Assembly: GCA_019279435.1 (NCBI GenBank)
Contig: JAAALK010000288.1
Coordinates: 75,477,499 to 75,541,498, forward strand
Length of the DNA: 64,000 nucleotides
Reading direction: 5' to 3'
Source of the DNA: Zizania palustris
Lineage: Eukaryota; Streptophyta; Magnoliopsida; Poales; Poaceae
Numbering within the stretch: the stretch's first letter is position 1; each line of letters opens with the position of its first letter. The notes beneath the pieces are model-generated. The model did no database searches. It saw nothing but the letters and a program-made list of their open reading frames with translations, and was not told the origin of the DNA. A program made the translations under genes and the position numbers. This document shows, piece after piece, positions 32,102-44,590 of this stretch.

Positions 32102-32930
32102 CTTTAGAATTTATTTGAAACGAAGCAAGGCTTCGGTTTTGTGTAAAGCGAAACAAGGCTTCGAAATATATTTAAAGTGAAGTGGGGCTTCGAAATCTAT
32201 TTAAAGTGAAGCGGGTTCAAAATTTATTTAAAGCGAAGTGGGGCTTCAAATTTGTTTAAGACGAAGCAAGTCTTTTGTTTTTACTTGGTCACCTTAGGAC
32301 TATTTTGGACACTTCGGGCTGAAGCTCGAAGGCTTGGTTCTTATTGTTATGGGCCCGGAGGTGCTGTACAACGATAAGGGTGGAACGAATCACACAAGAT
32401 TTTTGGTCACCTTCGACTCTTTTTGGATGCTTCGAGTTGCTTGCTCAGAGTACTTTGTTTTTATCGCTACAAGCCTAGAGGCATTGTGTAACGATAAGGG
32501 TGGAGTGGATCACACCGGATTTTTAGTGCCTTTTGATAAGAGTCCTAAAGCTATCACATATCGTAGTGGAGCATACTTCAATTTGTGTTGACTTTATTTA
32601 TCTCGTGCTGAGCTCACCTTCGAGCTTGGGTAGTAGAAATTCTTATTATGCATACCTTCGAGGGCTCCAGAGGTCTGGAGACCTTGGGCCGAAGAGAGGA
32701 ATATAGTAGTATCCCCTGGTGTAGTCTGCCTCGAAGCTCCTATGGTGCTTGAGGTCGAAGAAAGGACAGTGAAGCCTTTGAAAAGGGTGAGAAGCCCCTA
32801 GCCGAAGGAAGACCCGCGGAGTCTGTGTAGGACTTTGCACCCTTCTTTGGAGGTATACTTCGAAATTTGATTGTGTGGGTTGTGGTAGTGAGGCTAATTT
32901 AGATCTAGACTCCCCACGGACGGTGCTAAC
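32102..32930 (-). other. Leader (5' untranslated region) of element C
   Basis: Between B and the C primer site lies non-coding DNA rich in CTTCG and GAAGC words. The left part (about 32105-32280) is a degenerate tandem array of roughly 30-bp units like TTTAAAGCGAAGTGGGGCTTCG. A second loose duplication (GTGCTGTACAACGATAAGGGTGGA and a near copy) occurs near 32350 and 32480. No gag ORF is visible. Confidence 0.45.
32911..32930 (-). other. Element C primer-binding-site-like motif
   Basis: The minus strand reads GTTAGCACCGTCCGTGGGGA directly next to an LTR-like end (ACTACAACA). It resembles the TTGGCGCCGTCTGTGGGGA-type sites of grass Ty3/gypsy elements, with several substitutions. The tRNA is not assigned. 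Confidence 0.5.
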
Positions 32931-33707
32931 TGTTGTAGTATAAAAGTTATGCTAACAGGTTTGTTTAGTCTCGATGGGCTATAGATTGCAAAGTGGATTT
33001 ATACTGGTTCAGGCATCCGAAAGGAATAATGACATTACGTCCAGTTCATAGTGATTTTTCTATTATCTATCTTTTATCCCTGTTACAGTAGAGATGTCAA
33101 CACTCATATGCTTAATACAACAGAATAATACCATTTTACACTTTAGTTACAATTGACATAGCAGACTTTGTTTATAAGATTTCGTAGGAGCAGAATGGTA
33201 AACCCTCATGTAAATACATGTCTTGATACTAGGGGTGAGGGCCTCTAGTTTTGGCTTTCATGCTGAAGTAGTTTTAGGACTTACGAAGCAGGCATTGGAG
33301 CATAGTTCGGAGGCTTCATTTCCGAAGTGGCCTTCGCAACAACTTTCCAAGCGGTGTTCAGAGGGCCTCAAAGGGGGGCTTCGGTGCTCAACACCTCTTG
33401 AACAACTCTTAGCATGGTGGTTTTGAAGCGTCCATCAGGTAGTCTTGGATGCTTCGTTTTATGCAGGTCGGAGAGGTCTTCGGTCAGCCGGAGAGCTTTG
33501 AACTTCCAGAGGGCTTCTGTCGTCTGAAAGGTTCGCAGACAGACAATGTTATTTGAAGCTTATTAGGGTAAAACTATTTTTCCCAATAGGTAGTGTGTTT
33601 TGTGAGCAGGTAGTTTGCATATGAGGTGGTACCGTCGGGCTGAGGGATTTTTCGTCCCTTCTTCAGTGATTTTTTTTCATTTTGATGTTCATTACAGTTA
33701 ACTTACA
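32931..33707 (-). repeat. Element C 5' LTR, right boundary tentative
   Basis: The left boundary TGTTGTAGTA at 32931 is supported by the adjacent primer site. The right boundary (ACTTACA at 33707) is the best TG..CA partner I can see but has no duplication to confirm it. On the minus strand the start contains GAAGGGACGAAAAATCCCTCAG, a phrase typical of gypsy LTRs in grasses. Confidence 0.45.
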
Positions 33708-36329
33708 ACTTTTTGATGTTTTTATCATCATTGTTTATACATGGTGTCTCTACTAACTATGAGAGCAATGGAAAACATTGAAATCACATCCACATTCCAA
33801 CACAACCTAGCTCATGCTGAAGTCGATGTATAGTGGACACAAGGTGAACGTCGAACTAACATCGTTGCAACCACGCCATTGCGTACCACAGCCACAACAA
33901 ACTTTATAGGTGGCCCGCCACAGGGATTTCTTCCGCCTTCTCTCCAAAATGGGTCTGATGCAATTATGCAAACGCCATGGATAATCTTTCCGAGCCTCTT
34001 CCGCTAATCTACTGCTACGCGTGGCCCGTGATGCGGCCACATACGGCGCTCTGTCCGAGCTAGATCCATGGCATTGCGGACACCGGACAGAACATGTCTC
34101 CTGCAGAGATCGATCAGGCGAGAGCAGGAGCGGACGGCCTCTGCAAGATTGGCAGGGGCCTACGACAACTGCACGAAAAGGATGCTTTTTTGCACATGGC
34201 TCCGGGATGGATCTCTGCTGCACATTCACGCCGCGCACTGAATTTTCACTGGATTCTATCCACACGAAAAAAAAATCTTACTAGTTACCAGATGGAGAAG
34301 CCGTGTTGGTGTAATTAGATTCTTCCTGTGATAAAACGTATCAAAACATGCAGGTAACAACTGATCAGAATATCAGATCAGAGTCATGCATCCAAATGCT
34401 TAGTTATATCAGAACAGTAGCTCAGAAAATTCAGATTGGAGTAGAGCTAACTAGTTCAGCCTTGGTGGTTTGTACTACGCTTTGTCTGCATCTGCAGTAC
34501 GGGCATACCAACGTACAAAGATAATAATGAATAACGAATAGTTAATTAGTATGAGTACTATATTGTGGAAGTTGATTAATGCTAACGATTGATAGGAATC
34601 CGAAGCGATCGAGTGAGCTCGCCCCATGGGCAAGATCTCGAGCCAATAAAATAAGCTGAAACTCGAGCAGTACAGGTTCAACGTACCGTGGTACTTTGCT
34701 CTGGACACCAGCACCACCACCATTTTCTACACGTTTGATTTCCTCATCCCAATCTTGTACACGCATATGCGGCTTAATTTCTCTCCTTTCGCAAGGATCA
34801 CAATAACAATATAGTACAAACCTAATATTGATCGTAGCTCCGTCGCGTTGCATCCGGAATTACGGATGGATGCAAGAAGGGATGTAGTCACTTGCGTGTA
34901 ACGTAGAGCAAGCAGAGCAGCTAGCAGCTAGCAGCTATCTGAGCTGACCAGAGATTCCCGTCCATCCATGTTCTGTCACTGGTGACGCTTCACGTGTGAC
35001 GCAGCAGTATACTGTTGTCTGTTGCATGGCTCCGTGCCACCAAGCAAGTAAGTACCACGCTCCGGTCCCCCGGTTATTGGTACAGGAGTCGTCCATTTTC
35101 CAAGTGTTTTTGCTCGACCTCGCCCACAAGCGCACAAATTATGCTTTTCGAATATATTCTGCTTGACAGAGGTCTTCGAGATGGATCTTGAGTTAAGCGT
35201 GCGTTTGGCTCGGTTTTGAAGCTAGTTTAAGATTTTAGTTTTTGTTTTTGTATTAATTTAGGGGATTTTTCATCACTTTCGTTGTCCATTTAACAATACC
35301 AGTAAAAATAGGTAACATATTAGTAAAGCCAGGCTTCAAATTTTTACTAACTTTATTTCTAAGCAGATGTTGGTTGAGCCATTGGTTTGTTGTATTGTAA
35401 GCAAGTAGTTACACTACATGTCACCTTAAATTTTAGACAAGTTTGTTTAAACTAGACCTATACTTGATTCGTAGCCACAACTGCTTGGCGAGATTTGTTA
35501 TTAAAGTATGGTGCCAATTTGATCGTCTGCAAAATTATGATATACGGACTACTTTGTAACTCCTCGGCGTGACTTAAGGTGTGTTTGATTAAGCTATTGT
35601 GAGTTATGAAAAAGTTGAAAATTGTTTGGTTGAAGTAGATGTGAGTTTTTATTTTGATAGTAATGTTTGAAATACCCCTAACATTTGGTTGCACTATTAA
35701 TATACACTCAATATAAATACTGACTTTTTTAATAATGTGCATTTAGATAATTGTTGTAATAAGAAAACTAAAACAAAATTATTTTATAACTGAAATAAAT
35801 TTATGTTTTCCAACAATTATATATTAACTTTTATTATTAGAAAACTATTTGGTTTCAAGTGCTCTATATCAACGGTCAATGGAAGTTGTATTTCATTAAT
35901 GGCAAAGGTGGGTAATTTCTATCAAGAGTTGGTGGCGATAATCTATAGAACCTGAGGTATCCTAACTTCCCGTTTACACTGTGAAAATCTGCAGATTCTG
36001 AAAAAGCTGGGTGCTCAAAAGAATTGTTTAATTTACTGATTCAAAAATCTGAACCAAAAACCCTTACTTAAACTACTCGCCAAATGCCAAATCCAAAACA
36101 ACGTGGATAAAAGAATTGCAAATGCTTAACTAATATTCGATGGATAAAATAGTAATTCTCAGGTTTGTATGTTGACGTAAATTCAGAGGTAACCCATCGT
36201 TTGTTAGTCGGATCGATGATGGTGATAATATCTATCGTGTCACAAGCATAGAACGCTAGAATAATTTCTGTCATGTCACAAGCATATAACTCTAGAATTT
36301 ATTTGGATTCGAGTCTTCTTAAGGATTTA
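33708..36329. other. Intergenic DNA without recognisable gene
   Basis: Mixed-composition DNA. A 152-codon minus-strand frame (33807-34265) and an overlapping plus-strand frame (34021-34284) resemble no family I know and lack good gene context. A 103-codon minus frame (34542-34853) is likewise unrecognised. The part after 35150 is AT-rich and contains GTGTTTG-type words common in decayed grass MITEs. Confidence 0.4.
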
Positions 36330-36527
36330 GGGTCTTTTTTACAGGACTAAACTTTAGTCCCTTCCTGTTTGGTTCTAAGGAGTAAGGACTAAAAGATGTG
36401 AGGACTGAGAGGTAAGTAGTATTTTTAGTCTTTTTAGCAAGGTTTTGGAGACTAAATGGCTAAAGTTTAGGGACTAAAAGAGAACTTTTAGTCCCTAAAC
36501 TTTAGCAGCCCCAAACCAAACACCCCC
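36330..36527. mobile_element. Tourist-like MITE with TTA target duplication
   Basis: A 198-bp unit starts GGGTCTTTTTTACAGG and ends CCAAACACCCCC. The ends are imperfect inverted repeats (both contain CTAAACTTTAG-type words near the tips), and TTA flanks both sides (36327-36329 and 36528-36530). A three-base TTA duplication is typical of PIF/Harbinger-derived Tourist elements. It encodes nothing. Confidence 0.6.
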
Positions 36528-37671
36528 TTAATCTAGTCTTATGTTCCAAAGATATATTATACCAAGTGAATTCTAAGGGTTGAGACCAAACTAGCTCGCT
36601 CTACTCGACTTAACTTTTCTCCATTAATTTGCTCGCTGGATGAAACGGGCTACCTCCTCTTATATAAGCTTAGGATGCTATTAGGCATACACTCTGGACA
36701 CATTTGGTTCCTGCATTACAGGTCAGCATGGCTCTATATATGCAAGACATCCGTATTTGATTGCAATAAAAGCAAACCAGACTTTAACAATGCAAACAGT
36801 GCGCAATTGCTTGGTCGCGCGGAAACGAAATTTATTTTCGTTTTTGTCTAGCTTGGCTGGCGGGAATGAAAATTTCACCCACGTGAGCTTCATCGTGCAG
36901 ACCAACCACCATTTACACGGTAAATTCAATATACATATATAAAATTTGGTAAGCGCAAAAAATTATATATAAATAAGAAAATAATATGTCACAATATTGT
37001 AAAATGTCTAAAATCAACAAATAAGATCAAAATTTATACAAAGTACAATATAAAGGTCTTACATTTTTCGTGATATAAAAGTTTTACATAAATAGCAGCG
37101 GTACTACTCTACTCTATATTTTCTTATGGTCATGAAAGTCTTCACTATATTATTGTTACTAATTTTGTAAAGATAAAGTTATGCATTTAGAAACGCAACA
37201 AAAGAACCACTACTTATTTTTTTATAACAAGTTATCTAAAAAAGGAACAAAACTAAAGCTTAAAGTATTAACAGATGTACTCTAAATTTCTCATTGGATG
37301 AAATTATGTAAAATTTAAAATAAATGCTATTCTAGAATTAGTTTCTAGTGTAAAATATAATGGAACAAATGAGAAATAGATGTGATCATAAAAAATAATC
37401 ATTTACGGATGTTAGAATAGTCTATATCACTTCCATTTTTACATAAAAGCACTCATCCAGTGAGGTCAGAAAAAGCGCTTAGAGGGCATGCAAGGCCTCG
37501 GCGTAGTAGGGCATGATGGTGTAGTTGTTAAAATATGAGTACAAATGTACAATTGTCTATAATCAAAAACGATATCCACTTCATACGCCATCTGTCCATT
37601 TTATTATTTCAAACTTACTCGTTGAGTGTGTCTCCAGTCTCCGCTCTTCACCTAGTAACTAGTTTCTTAGA
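36528..37671. other. AT-rich DNA, nothing recognised
   Basis: Strongly AT-rich sequence with no ORF of note, no clear terminal repeats and no RNA gene. Confidence 0.4.
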
Positions 37672-38030
37672 GCATCTCTAAAAAAACTCTTTATTCCACT
37701 CTTCAAGCTAAATTTTAGCCAACCAAACTTAAAAAAACACTTCAAAAAAATGGTCAACCGGGTGGCCAAACCATCCGGCTAGTCAAATCAATCTCCATGT
37801 TGGCTAAATTTGAAATTTCAAAAATTTATAATTTGGGGATTTCTATGGTTAGAAATTAAGATTTCAAAAATAAATCAAATCTTTCGAATTATTTTTGTAT
37901 TTGAAAATGAGGTGTAACTTTTTTAGAGAGTTTAAAATAAAGAGTATAACAGATTTGAAGGGGAATTTTTTTAAAGAGTTAGCTAAAATGGACAAATAAA
38001 AAATGAAAAATAGAAAGACTTTAGAGATGC
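37672..38030. mobile_element. Possible MITE with 11-bp terminal inverted repeats
   Basis: GCATCTCTAAA at 37672-37682 is matched by TTTAGAGATGC at 38020-38030. Internal ACTCTTTA and TAAAGAGT-type words extend the symmetry. No matching flanking duplication is visible, so the boundaries and superfamily are uncertain. Confidence 0.35.
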
Positions 38031-40480
38031 GCCGCCACTGTGTTGACCTCTCCGAATCGAAGTACGCAAAACACATGCAAACCCGAATCCCTGGAGTTGT
38101 TTGCGATGGAACAAGTCCTGCCCTTTCGCAGTTTTGCACATGTCGTCCGAACACACGTACGCTACAAAGCTGCAGGGCTGTGCAGGCACAGTGCTCGTCA
38201 ACTAGGAGTAGATTTCGATGATAGCACATCAAAATTTAATGTGAATAAATGTGTGGGTTCTACAGCCCCGGGCCCAGTATGTTATTAACGATCTAATTAC
38301 TGTTTCCTGCCGTGCTACACACCTGAGAGCACAGTATTACTAGAGAGCATCTCCCAAGATCCCAATATAATTTTTATCTTTATTGTTAGAAAATTTACGT
38401 ATAAAATGTCTATTCAACAGTTTTCTTTTCGGATACTATAATTTTTCTCCATCATCCTTATTTATATCAACTCTGATTCTACTAGTCAGTTACAAATATG
38501 TCTACCCATCAGTGATATACGAGTACAGTATAAAAAATATGATATTGTGAATAGAGAGCAAGTGATTTAGAGATTAAATTTTATTAAGAGTATTATATAT
38601 TCGATAATATTAGAAGTGATTTTTATATCCCTTGTTGCTCCACAGTAGATGACACATTGCGCTCTGAAAAGCAGTAAACCTTCGTGACAGCTTATAGATA
38701 ATTTTTAAGATTAGCCAAACAGAAAAAATATGAAGCATTTCTAGAATAATCAGTGATAATCAGTGGGAAGCAGACTGAAGGCAACTTCTATTGATTACCT
38801 GCAAAGTTGCACTCAGAGTCTCAGATCATTCCCTTCAGCCATTCCGCCGTTCACCACCCGAGCAGCCTCCAAGACGACGACCGCGCAGCTCCCACTCCGC
38901 GCCTTCTCGTCCATCGCCAAGCCGCCAAGTAGATGAGTCGTCGCTGCCCCAATCATCGTCTGCATCTCCTCTAGCGCCAGGGAAGAGAAGCCGCTGCCAC
39001 TACCACCGCCACTCCTCCACCTCCGCCCTAGGGCAGCGAGTATGGCGGTAGCTACCGTTAGTCGTTCTCTACCGCAGATTCTACCGCTCCAGGGCGACGA
39101 GCGTGCACCGCCGGCCCTCCCCCAACTGTGCTTCCTCCGGTGCAAGTGCATAATAATATTTCTAATGCTAGATATGTTATTTGTATTTTGTTCCCTGCTC
39201 CGATCGTAATTTGAGAGTTTTAGGTGTGTTTGTTGAACTATAAATTTTAAAAAGCTGATGCGAGTGGAAAAGCTAAGAAAAATAGAGTATCTTTTTAAAC
39301 TTTTAACGAGAGTGGATAATTTTTGTGAAATTTGGAATGACAAACTGCGAAAGTAACGGTGAAAACAACTTTTATAGTTTCTTTAGTTTGTATAGAAAAA
39401 TGTGGAAGAAAGGCTGGTTTGTTTTGGGGACGGTTTGATTTAGTTTTCAATTTATTAACCAAGAAGCTGGTGGAAAAGCTAAATCAAATTTAAATATAGC
39501 TTTAACATGAGGAACATGGTAAATTTACTTGTTTCTGGATTAGTGAGTCCAATTCTAATGGTGAGTTGATGCTCTCTACTCGTTTTCTTTGATAAAAAAA
39601 TTGTACATCCCAGATCGAATTGCCAGATTACACTTTGTGCTCTATTCTCCTTTCAATCTTTTTAAGAACGAATAATTTTTTCCTTCAGTTGATTGCTAGT
39701 CAACAATGCATAAAGAGTGTCGTGTGTCAGCTCTTTATCAGAATAATGTATATATCATGCTTCTTTTATTACACGAAGCTATATGGACAATTGAACGAAT
39801 AAATCGAACGCAATCACGATACATTTGCAATATGGAGTACACGAGAATTAATATGTTTCACCAATATACTACTTGAACTGTCCAAAATAACAAAAACACT
39901 ACTGGAATGTAAACTGAATTAGGAACCAAATAAGCCATCACATAGGGATATTTTGGTCATTATACCTCAAGTTCACAATCAAAGCTAGAAAAAAAATCAG
40001 GTTGCCAAACGGCTGGATTATTCACCCAATTGATTATACAAACCGCAACTTACTTGGGTAGTTAGCTACAATCTAAAATATGTATAATTTTAGGAGTACT
40101 AAAATCTGTATAGTAGGATAGTGGGTGTGATTAAATAAGTGAATAAACAGGAAGGAACGAACTCTGGATGAGAAGCTACTAGTCTACTACTAAAAGATGC
40201 GACAAAGGCTGGGAGTCTAACCTCTAGAGACAAATCCAGTATCCTTGGTCCCTCTTTGTTCTCTGAAATCATTAGAAGTTTTGGAGCATGGTAGCAGAGT
40301 CACCATCACATCATCAATCAGAGCCCGACCTCATATATTAGCACTCATTTAGCAGCAAGGATAATTCCATTCTTTGAAAACAGCTTGTAATCGATCAAGC
40401 GCATTCAGTATTGTGGACTGCCGTTTGCTGCACTTGGAATCTCATTAGCAGTAGGAGTATGACTGCAAGGACAATTTCCC
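38031..40480. other. Intergenic DNA with one short GC-rich patch
   Basis: Mostly AT-rich. At about 38800-39130 there is a GC-rich, exon-like patch rich in CCGCC and TCCTCC words, with an 86-codon plus frame and a longer minus frame. Neither is recognisable, and the codon pattern is a plain Pro/Ser/Arg bias. It may be a fragment of a 5' untranslated exon. Confidence 0.3.
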
Positions 40481-41390
40481 TGTTGCGCCCTTGCGATCAG
40501 CGCCACGCCAATCAACCGTCCCGTCACGCCATTCCCTCGCATCGCACGCTTCGACCTGTTCGCGTTGCCGTCTCGGCTTTAGCCTTCGTGTGATCGTGTC
40601 CCTCTCCGTCCGAGGCGCGCGCGCGCGCGCGTAGAGCGGAGAAGAAGCTCGCGTCCCTCATCGGTGGTGACCGCTGTGCCGTAACGTTGCACCGGGCGGC
40701 GCTCGACCGGCGCGGATCGCGGCGGCGCGCGGACACATCACATGCCGGAGGGGGGCTCACACGGGATCGAGTGAGTCCACGGACGGTCGTGTGCTTGAAA
40801 ACGCGGCGCCAACCGAAGCTAAATGATTCGGTTGCAGGTGCGGGGGGGCTTCTCCGGCCGTGGCACCAGCCGGCACGCCGCTATCTGGTCCAGCCGCGGC
40901 GGCGTCTCATTTGTTGTAGCGCAGCCTGCTAGCTGTACGTGCCGGTGGACGCGCGGTGCGGCTTGGCCGCATTCCGCGCTAATAATCTCGCTCGGCTCGC
41001 TGGGACCGACGCGAGTACGCGAGCGCCTGTCTACTCACAGTGCTTAGGCCCTGATTGGTGCCGGAGAGATGGAATAGAATCGAGGGAGGTGGACTAGTCA
41101 TGTCCGGTCAGTGCGTGTGTGAACGAGACGCATGCACGCACGCAGCAGAGACAGAGAGCACACCCCATCCATGGCAACGGATGCAGAACCAGCGGGCGTA
41201 CGCGGCCGTAAATGCCGAGATGACCGGCGCTGCTGCCGCTTTAATTTCTTACTCGGGTCGGACAAGCAGTAATAATCCATCATCCTATATGGAACACGGA
41301 CTAGGTAGGCTACCGCGTGTTTGTTCACAACAGCACTGCATTTCCCCGTGCCATGGACAGACACCCATTCCATCTCAACGTATAATTACT
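40480..41390. other. GC-rich island with (CG)n microsatellite, no recognisable gene
   Basis: This roughly 900-bp island stands out from AT-rich flanks. It has a run of alternating CG at about 40615-40631 and several overlapping frames of 60-112 codons on both strands. None resembles a known family. It could be a decayed 5' gene end or a captured fragment. Confidence 0.3.
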
Positions 41391-42286
41391 TAAGGAATTT
41401 TTTAGTTAAGAGCAGTGAGTTTTTTTAATTAAGAGCAGTGATAAAAATAAACAAGAAAGTAACATAAAAAAGTTACACAAAAATATTTGTAATTAGTTAA
41501 GATGACAAAGTACATGCATAGAAAAGTTGATATATTTTAAGATAAAATCTACAAGATATAAATAACATGAAGGAGATTTATAATTAGTTAAAATAACACG
41601 TTGGCACAATAAAACTAGGGGTGGCAACATATCCTAAAGAATCTTGATCCTTCGTAGGGAAATCCCGAGTAAAAGTTGCAAATAAAAGTAAATAACTACT
41701 CATGGAGATGAAATCGGGTCTCCATAAGATGAACAGGGGTGTGGAGGTTCCACACACACCCTTGGCCTCAAATTCCCATTTGCCTGATTTCCCCAAGGCC
41801 CAATGCCTCAGCGTTGGATATACGACATAGTAGTTAATTCTATTGACACTATCACAGAAACGTACATTAGTGACGAATCATAACATATATTACTGAGTGG
41901 CATGTTCCCCGTCACCCGTATCGCATCAGCAGTGTGTTGACGCTAAAATCTTTCGATAAAGCACCAACAGATATTGATGTCAGTACTTCGGCAATCCAAA
42001 AGCGCACAGACGCCTAGGGGTGGCCCGCTAAACGTCACGCGACGCTGACACCACATTTCGATGACCCTTGACCGTGACAAGGGGATATGGGTGGAGTAAA
42101 TGATCAAACCGGTCAAGTCAGAGTCGGTTGGACCGAAGTGGATCCAGCGGTTAGACCGACCGAGGTGGGATGGCCAAACCAACAACAGACCGTCGGTCGG
42201 ATCGGCGGTGCGAAGTGGTGGCCGAAGAGGACCTCTGGCGTGCGAAGGGTAGGAAGCTACCGAAGCCCCCTTCGCACGAGCGGTCG
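41391..42286. other. AT-rich DNA, then possible LTR fragment
   Basis: 41391-41934 is AT-rich without genes. From 41935 a TGTTGACGC start resembles a gypsy LTR tip, and the following sequence contains tandem GACCGG/CCGGTC-type words, ending where the copia LTR begins at 42287. The LTR reading is tentative because no partner end is seen. Confidence 0.25.
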
Positions 42287-43645
42287 TGTTGGGGAATAGG
42301 GGAGCTATACTAACCGGCAAATTCAAAATTTACGCCCTAGGCCCAAGACTCATGCGCGTGCGAGATCATGGATCGTTACCTTCTAGCACGAGACGCGCTA
42401 GGTGCAGCAGAAGAAGATGTCGGAGTATCGCATCAAGCCTATCCTTCCTTCATCCTTGCCGTCATTCGCCGATCCGATCAATGAAGACGACGTAGTCGTT
42501 TGCTACGTCATTTGCATGTAGATGTCCACGAGCGTCGCTATTAGAGCAATGCCTCCACGAAGTCCACACGTACAGGGATGGAGTACCTCCCACGATAGCG
42601 TGCTAGCACCGCACGTGAGAGACGGGGATCCTTGATCTTAACAATTGAGATCGAGAAATGAAGGAGAGAACTCTTGGGTGGCTAGGTCTAATCCAGGCTT
42701 ATTGCTTGTTCCAAGACGTCCTCCTCCTCTCCTTTTATAGGGCTGAGAGTCCCCTAGTCGTGCTCATCCCGAAACCCTAAACACTGTAACAGATCCAATC
42801 TGTTTTCCTACGTTGGAACTTCTGACCCTAGACCGGAACTTCCGATGGGGTATTTTAGGTCTTCCGATACAGTACGATACACAACAGATCCAATCTGTTA
42901 TTGCCCACTTCGGAACTTCCGATACCATATCGGAACTTCCGATCAGTACAAAATTCCCTGATTCCAAATCGGAATTTCTGGCTCCTCCGAACTTCCGATA
43001 CCATATCGGAACTTTCGAAGCAACATTTGCTCTCTGTATCGAGATCAGAAAATAACTGGAACTTTCGATACTTCCTATCGGAACTTAAGTGTGTGACCTG
43101 ATAGGTTAATACACTAACGACTGTTCACCGGAAACCATTTTCAACTCAATGATCAATAGCGGTACCTAGCAGCACATATTGACCCCCGAAAGCGTACAAA
43201 ATCAATTATTCATGAACCTTGATATATGCAAGAACTATTCCCTTTACCATGCGCCATCAGTTAAGCTCAAGGAGAGATACGTGCCACCCTTGTTGGTTAA
43301 CTTGACATTTTCACTCGATCAAGTATCGGATTCAAATCATGACTAACTCCTTAGTTATAGTGGCATTGCCATGCACTTTTCCAATCCAATACCTCGAGGG
43401 GCCAGAGATGACTCTCCCATTATTAGGAGGGGTAAATTCCATCTTGACCTCTCATATCCCAAGATATGTTTCACAACACACCTGAAAACAAATCTTATTA
43501 CTACCCTGTTACGGAATAACGTTAGGAAGCATCTAAGTGTGTTGCTGCGCATTCTGGAATCAAATGATGATCTCAGATCCAAGGACTCTACAGGTACACC
43601 ATTTGAGATGACAATTGTTGGCACATTACAATAACAACCCCAACA
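42287..43645 (-). repeat. Copia-type 3' LTR with 8-bp inverted tips
   Basis: The segment begins TGTTGGGG and ends CCCCAACA, a perfect 8-bp inverted pair, and is 1,359 bp long. It lies downstream (minus sense) of a copia RNase H fragment, as a 3' LTR should. It contains repeated CGGAACTTCCGATA-type words at about 42810-43090, each partly palindromic, which may be promoter or enhancer repeats. Confidence 0.6.
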
Positions 43646-44590
43646 TTATCTCAAGTGGGTCTGTCCAACACCATGTTCACCAACATGTGTCCACATCACT
43701 GATTTGACATCTCTATGTCTATGATTTGTGAAACACAATCATCAATCAATCGGATGTATTAATCCATGTATCATCACTGTCTCACATGACGAAAAGATTA
43801 GGGACCCTTTTGAACAACATCGTCATAAAGCAAATAGTTTCACATAACAAGTCGTACTCAGTAATTAAATGCAAACGGTATTTATTCAAGGAACACGCTA
43901 ACAATTATCCTCATACATTAGCATAGACTCTATTTGCATCTTCCACAAACATATGACTCACTCGCGCAAGTATCTAATACCCATGGAGCTCATATGCGCC
44001 TCATGCTTGGGCTGTGGAAGAGGCTTCGTCAACAGGTCCGCCATGTTCAAATCCGTGTGCTCCTTGCAAATCTTCACATCACCTCTCTCAATGATCTCAC
44101 AGATCAGGTGATATCGCCGAAGTATATGTTTAGATTTCTGATGTGATCTAGGCTGCTTGGCTTGCACAATGGCACCACTATTATCATAATAGAGGTCCAT
44201 TGGACTGGACGCAATAGGAACAATACCCAGCTCAGAAAAAAATTTCCTGATCCAAACGACCTCCTTCGCCACTTCTGAAGCAGCGATATACTCAGCTTCT
44301 GTTGTAGAATCGGCCACCGTCTCTTGTTTGGAACTCTTCCAACTCACCGTGCCTCCATTAAGGCAGAACACAAAACCAGATTGCGATCGAGAATCATCTT
44401 TATCGGTCTGAAAGCTAGCATCTATGTAACCACTTACAACGAGCTCCTCTTCACCACCTTATACTAGGAACATTTCCTCAGTCCTTCTCAAGTACTCGAG
44501 GATACTCTTTACTACAGCCCAGTGACTTTCACCAGGGTTTGATTGGTACCTGGTTGTAACACTTAGAGCATATGACACATCTGGGCGTGT
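43646..44590 (-). pseudogene. Copia pol fragment: C-terminal RNase H, 5' truncated
   Basis: The minus-strand frame 44371-43958 contains VSWKSSKQETVADSTTEAEYIAAS in several pieces, then YYDNSGAI, KSKHILRRYHLI, DLLTKPLPQ and SMGIRYL, the C-terminal copia RNase H and tail. Upstream on the same strand to about 44590 the RYQSNPGESHWAVVK segment is readable, with a stop near 44465. Further pol is missing. 43646-43957 is the non-coding stretch before the LTR. Lineage within copia is left open. Confidence 0.75.

Noticed and set aside
33807..34265. 152-codon minus ORF as a host gene
   Set aside because: Cys/Arg-rich but without a recognisable motif, promoter or splice context, and overlapped by an equally open plus-strand frame.
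35575..35830. Possible MITE starting GGTGTGTTTGATTAAG
   Set aside because: No matching inverted end or flanking duplication could be found.
39222..39500. Possible MITE starting GGTGTGTTTGTTG
   Set aside because: Inverted termini and duplication not visible; left as unassigned AT-rich DNA.
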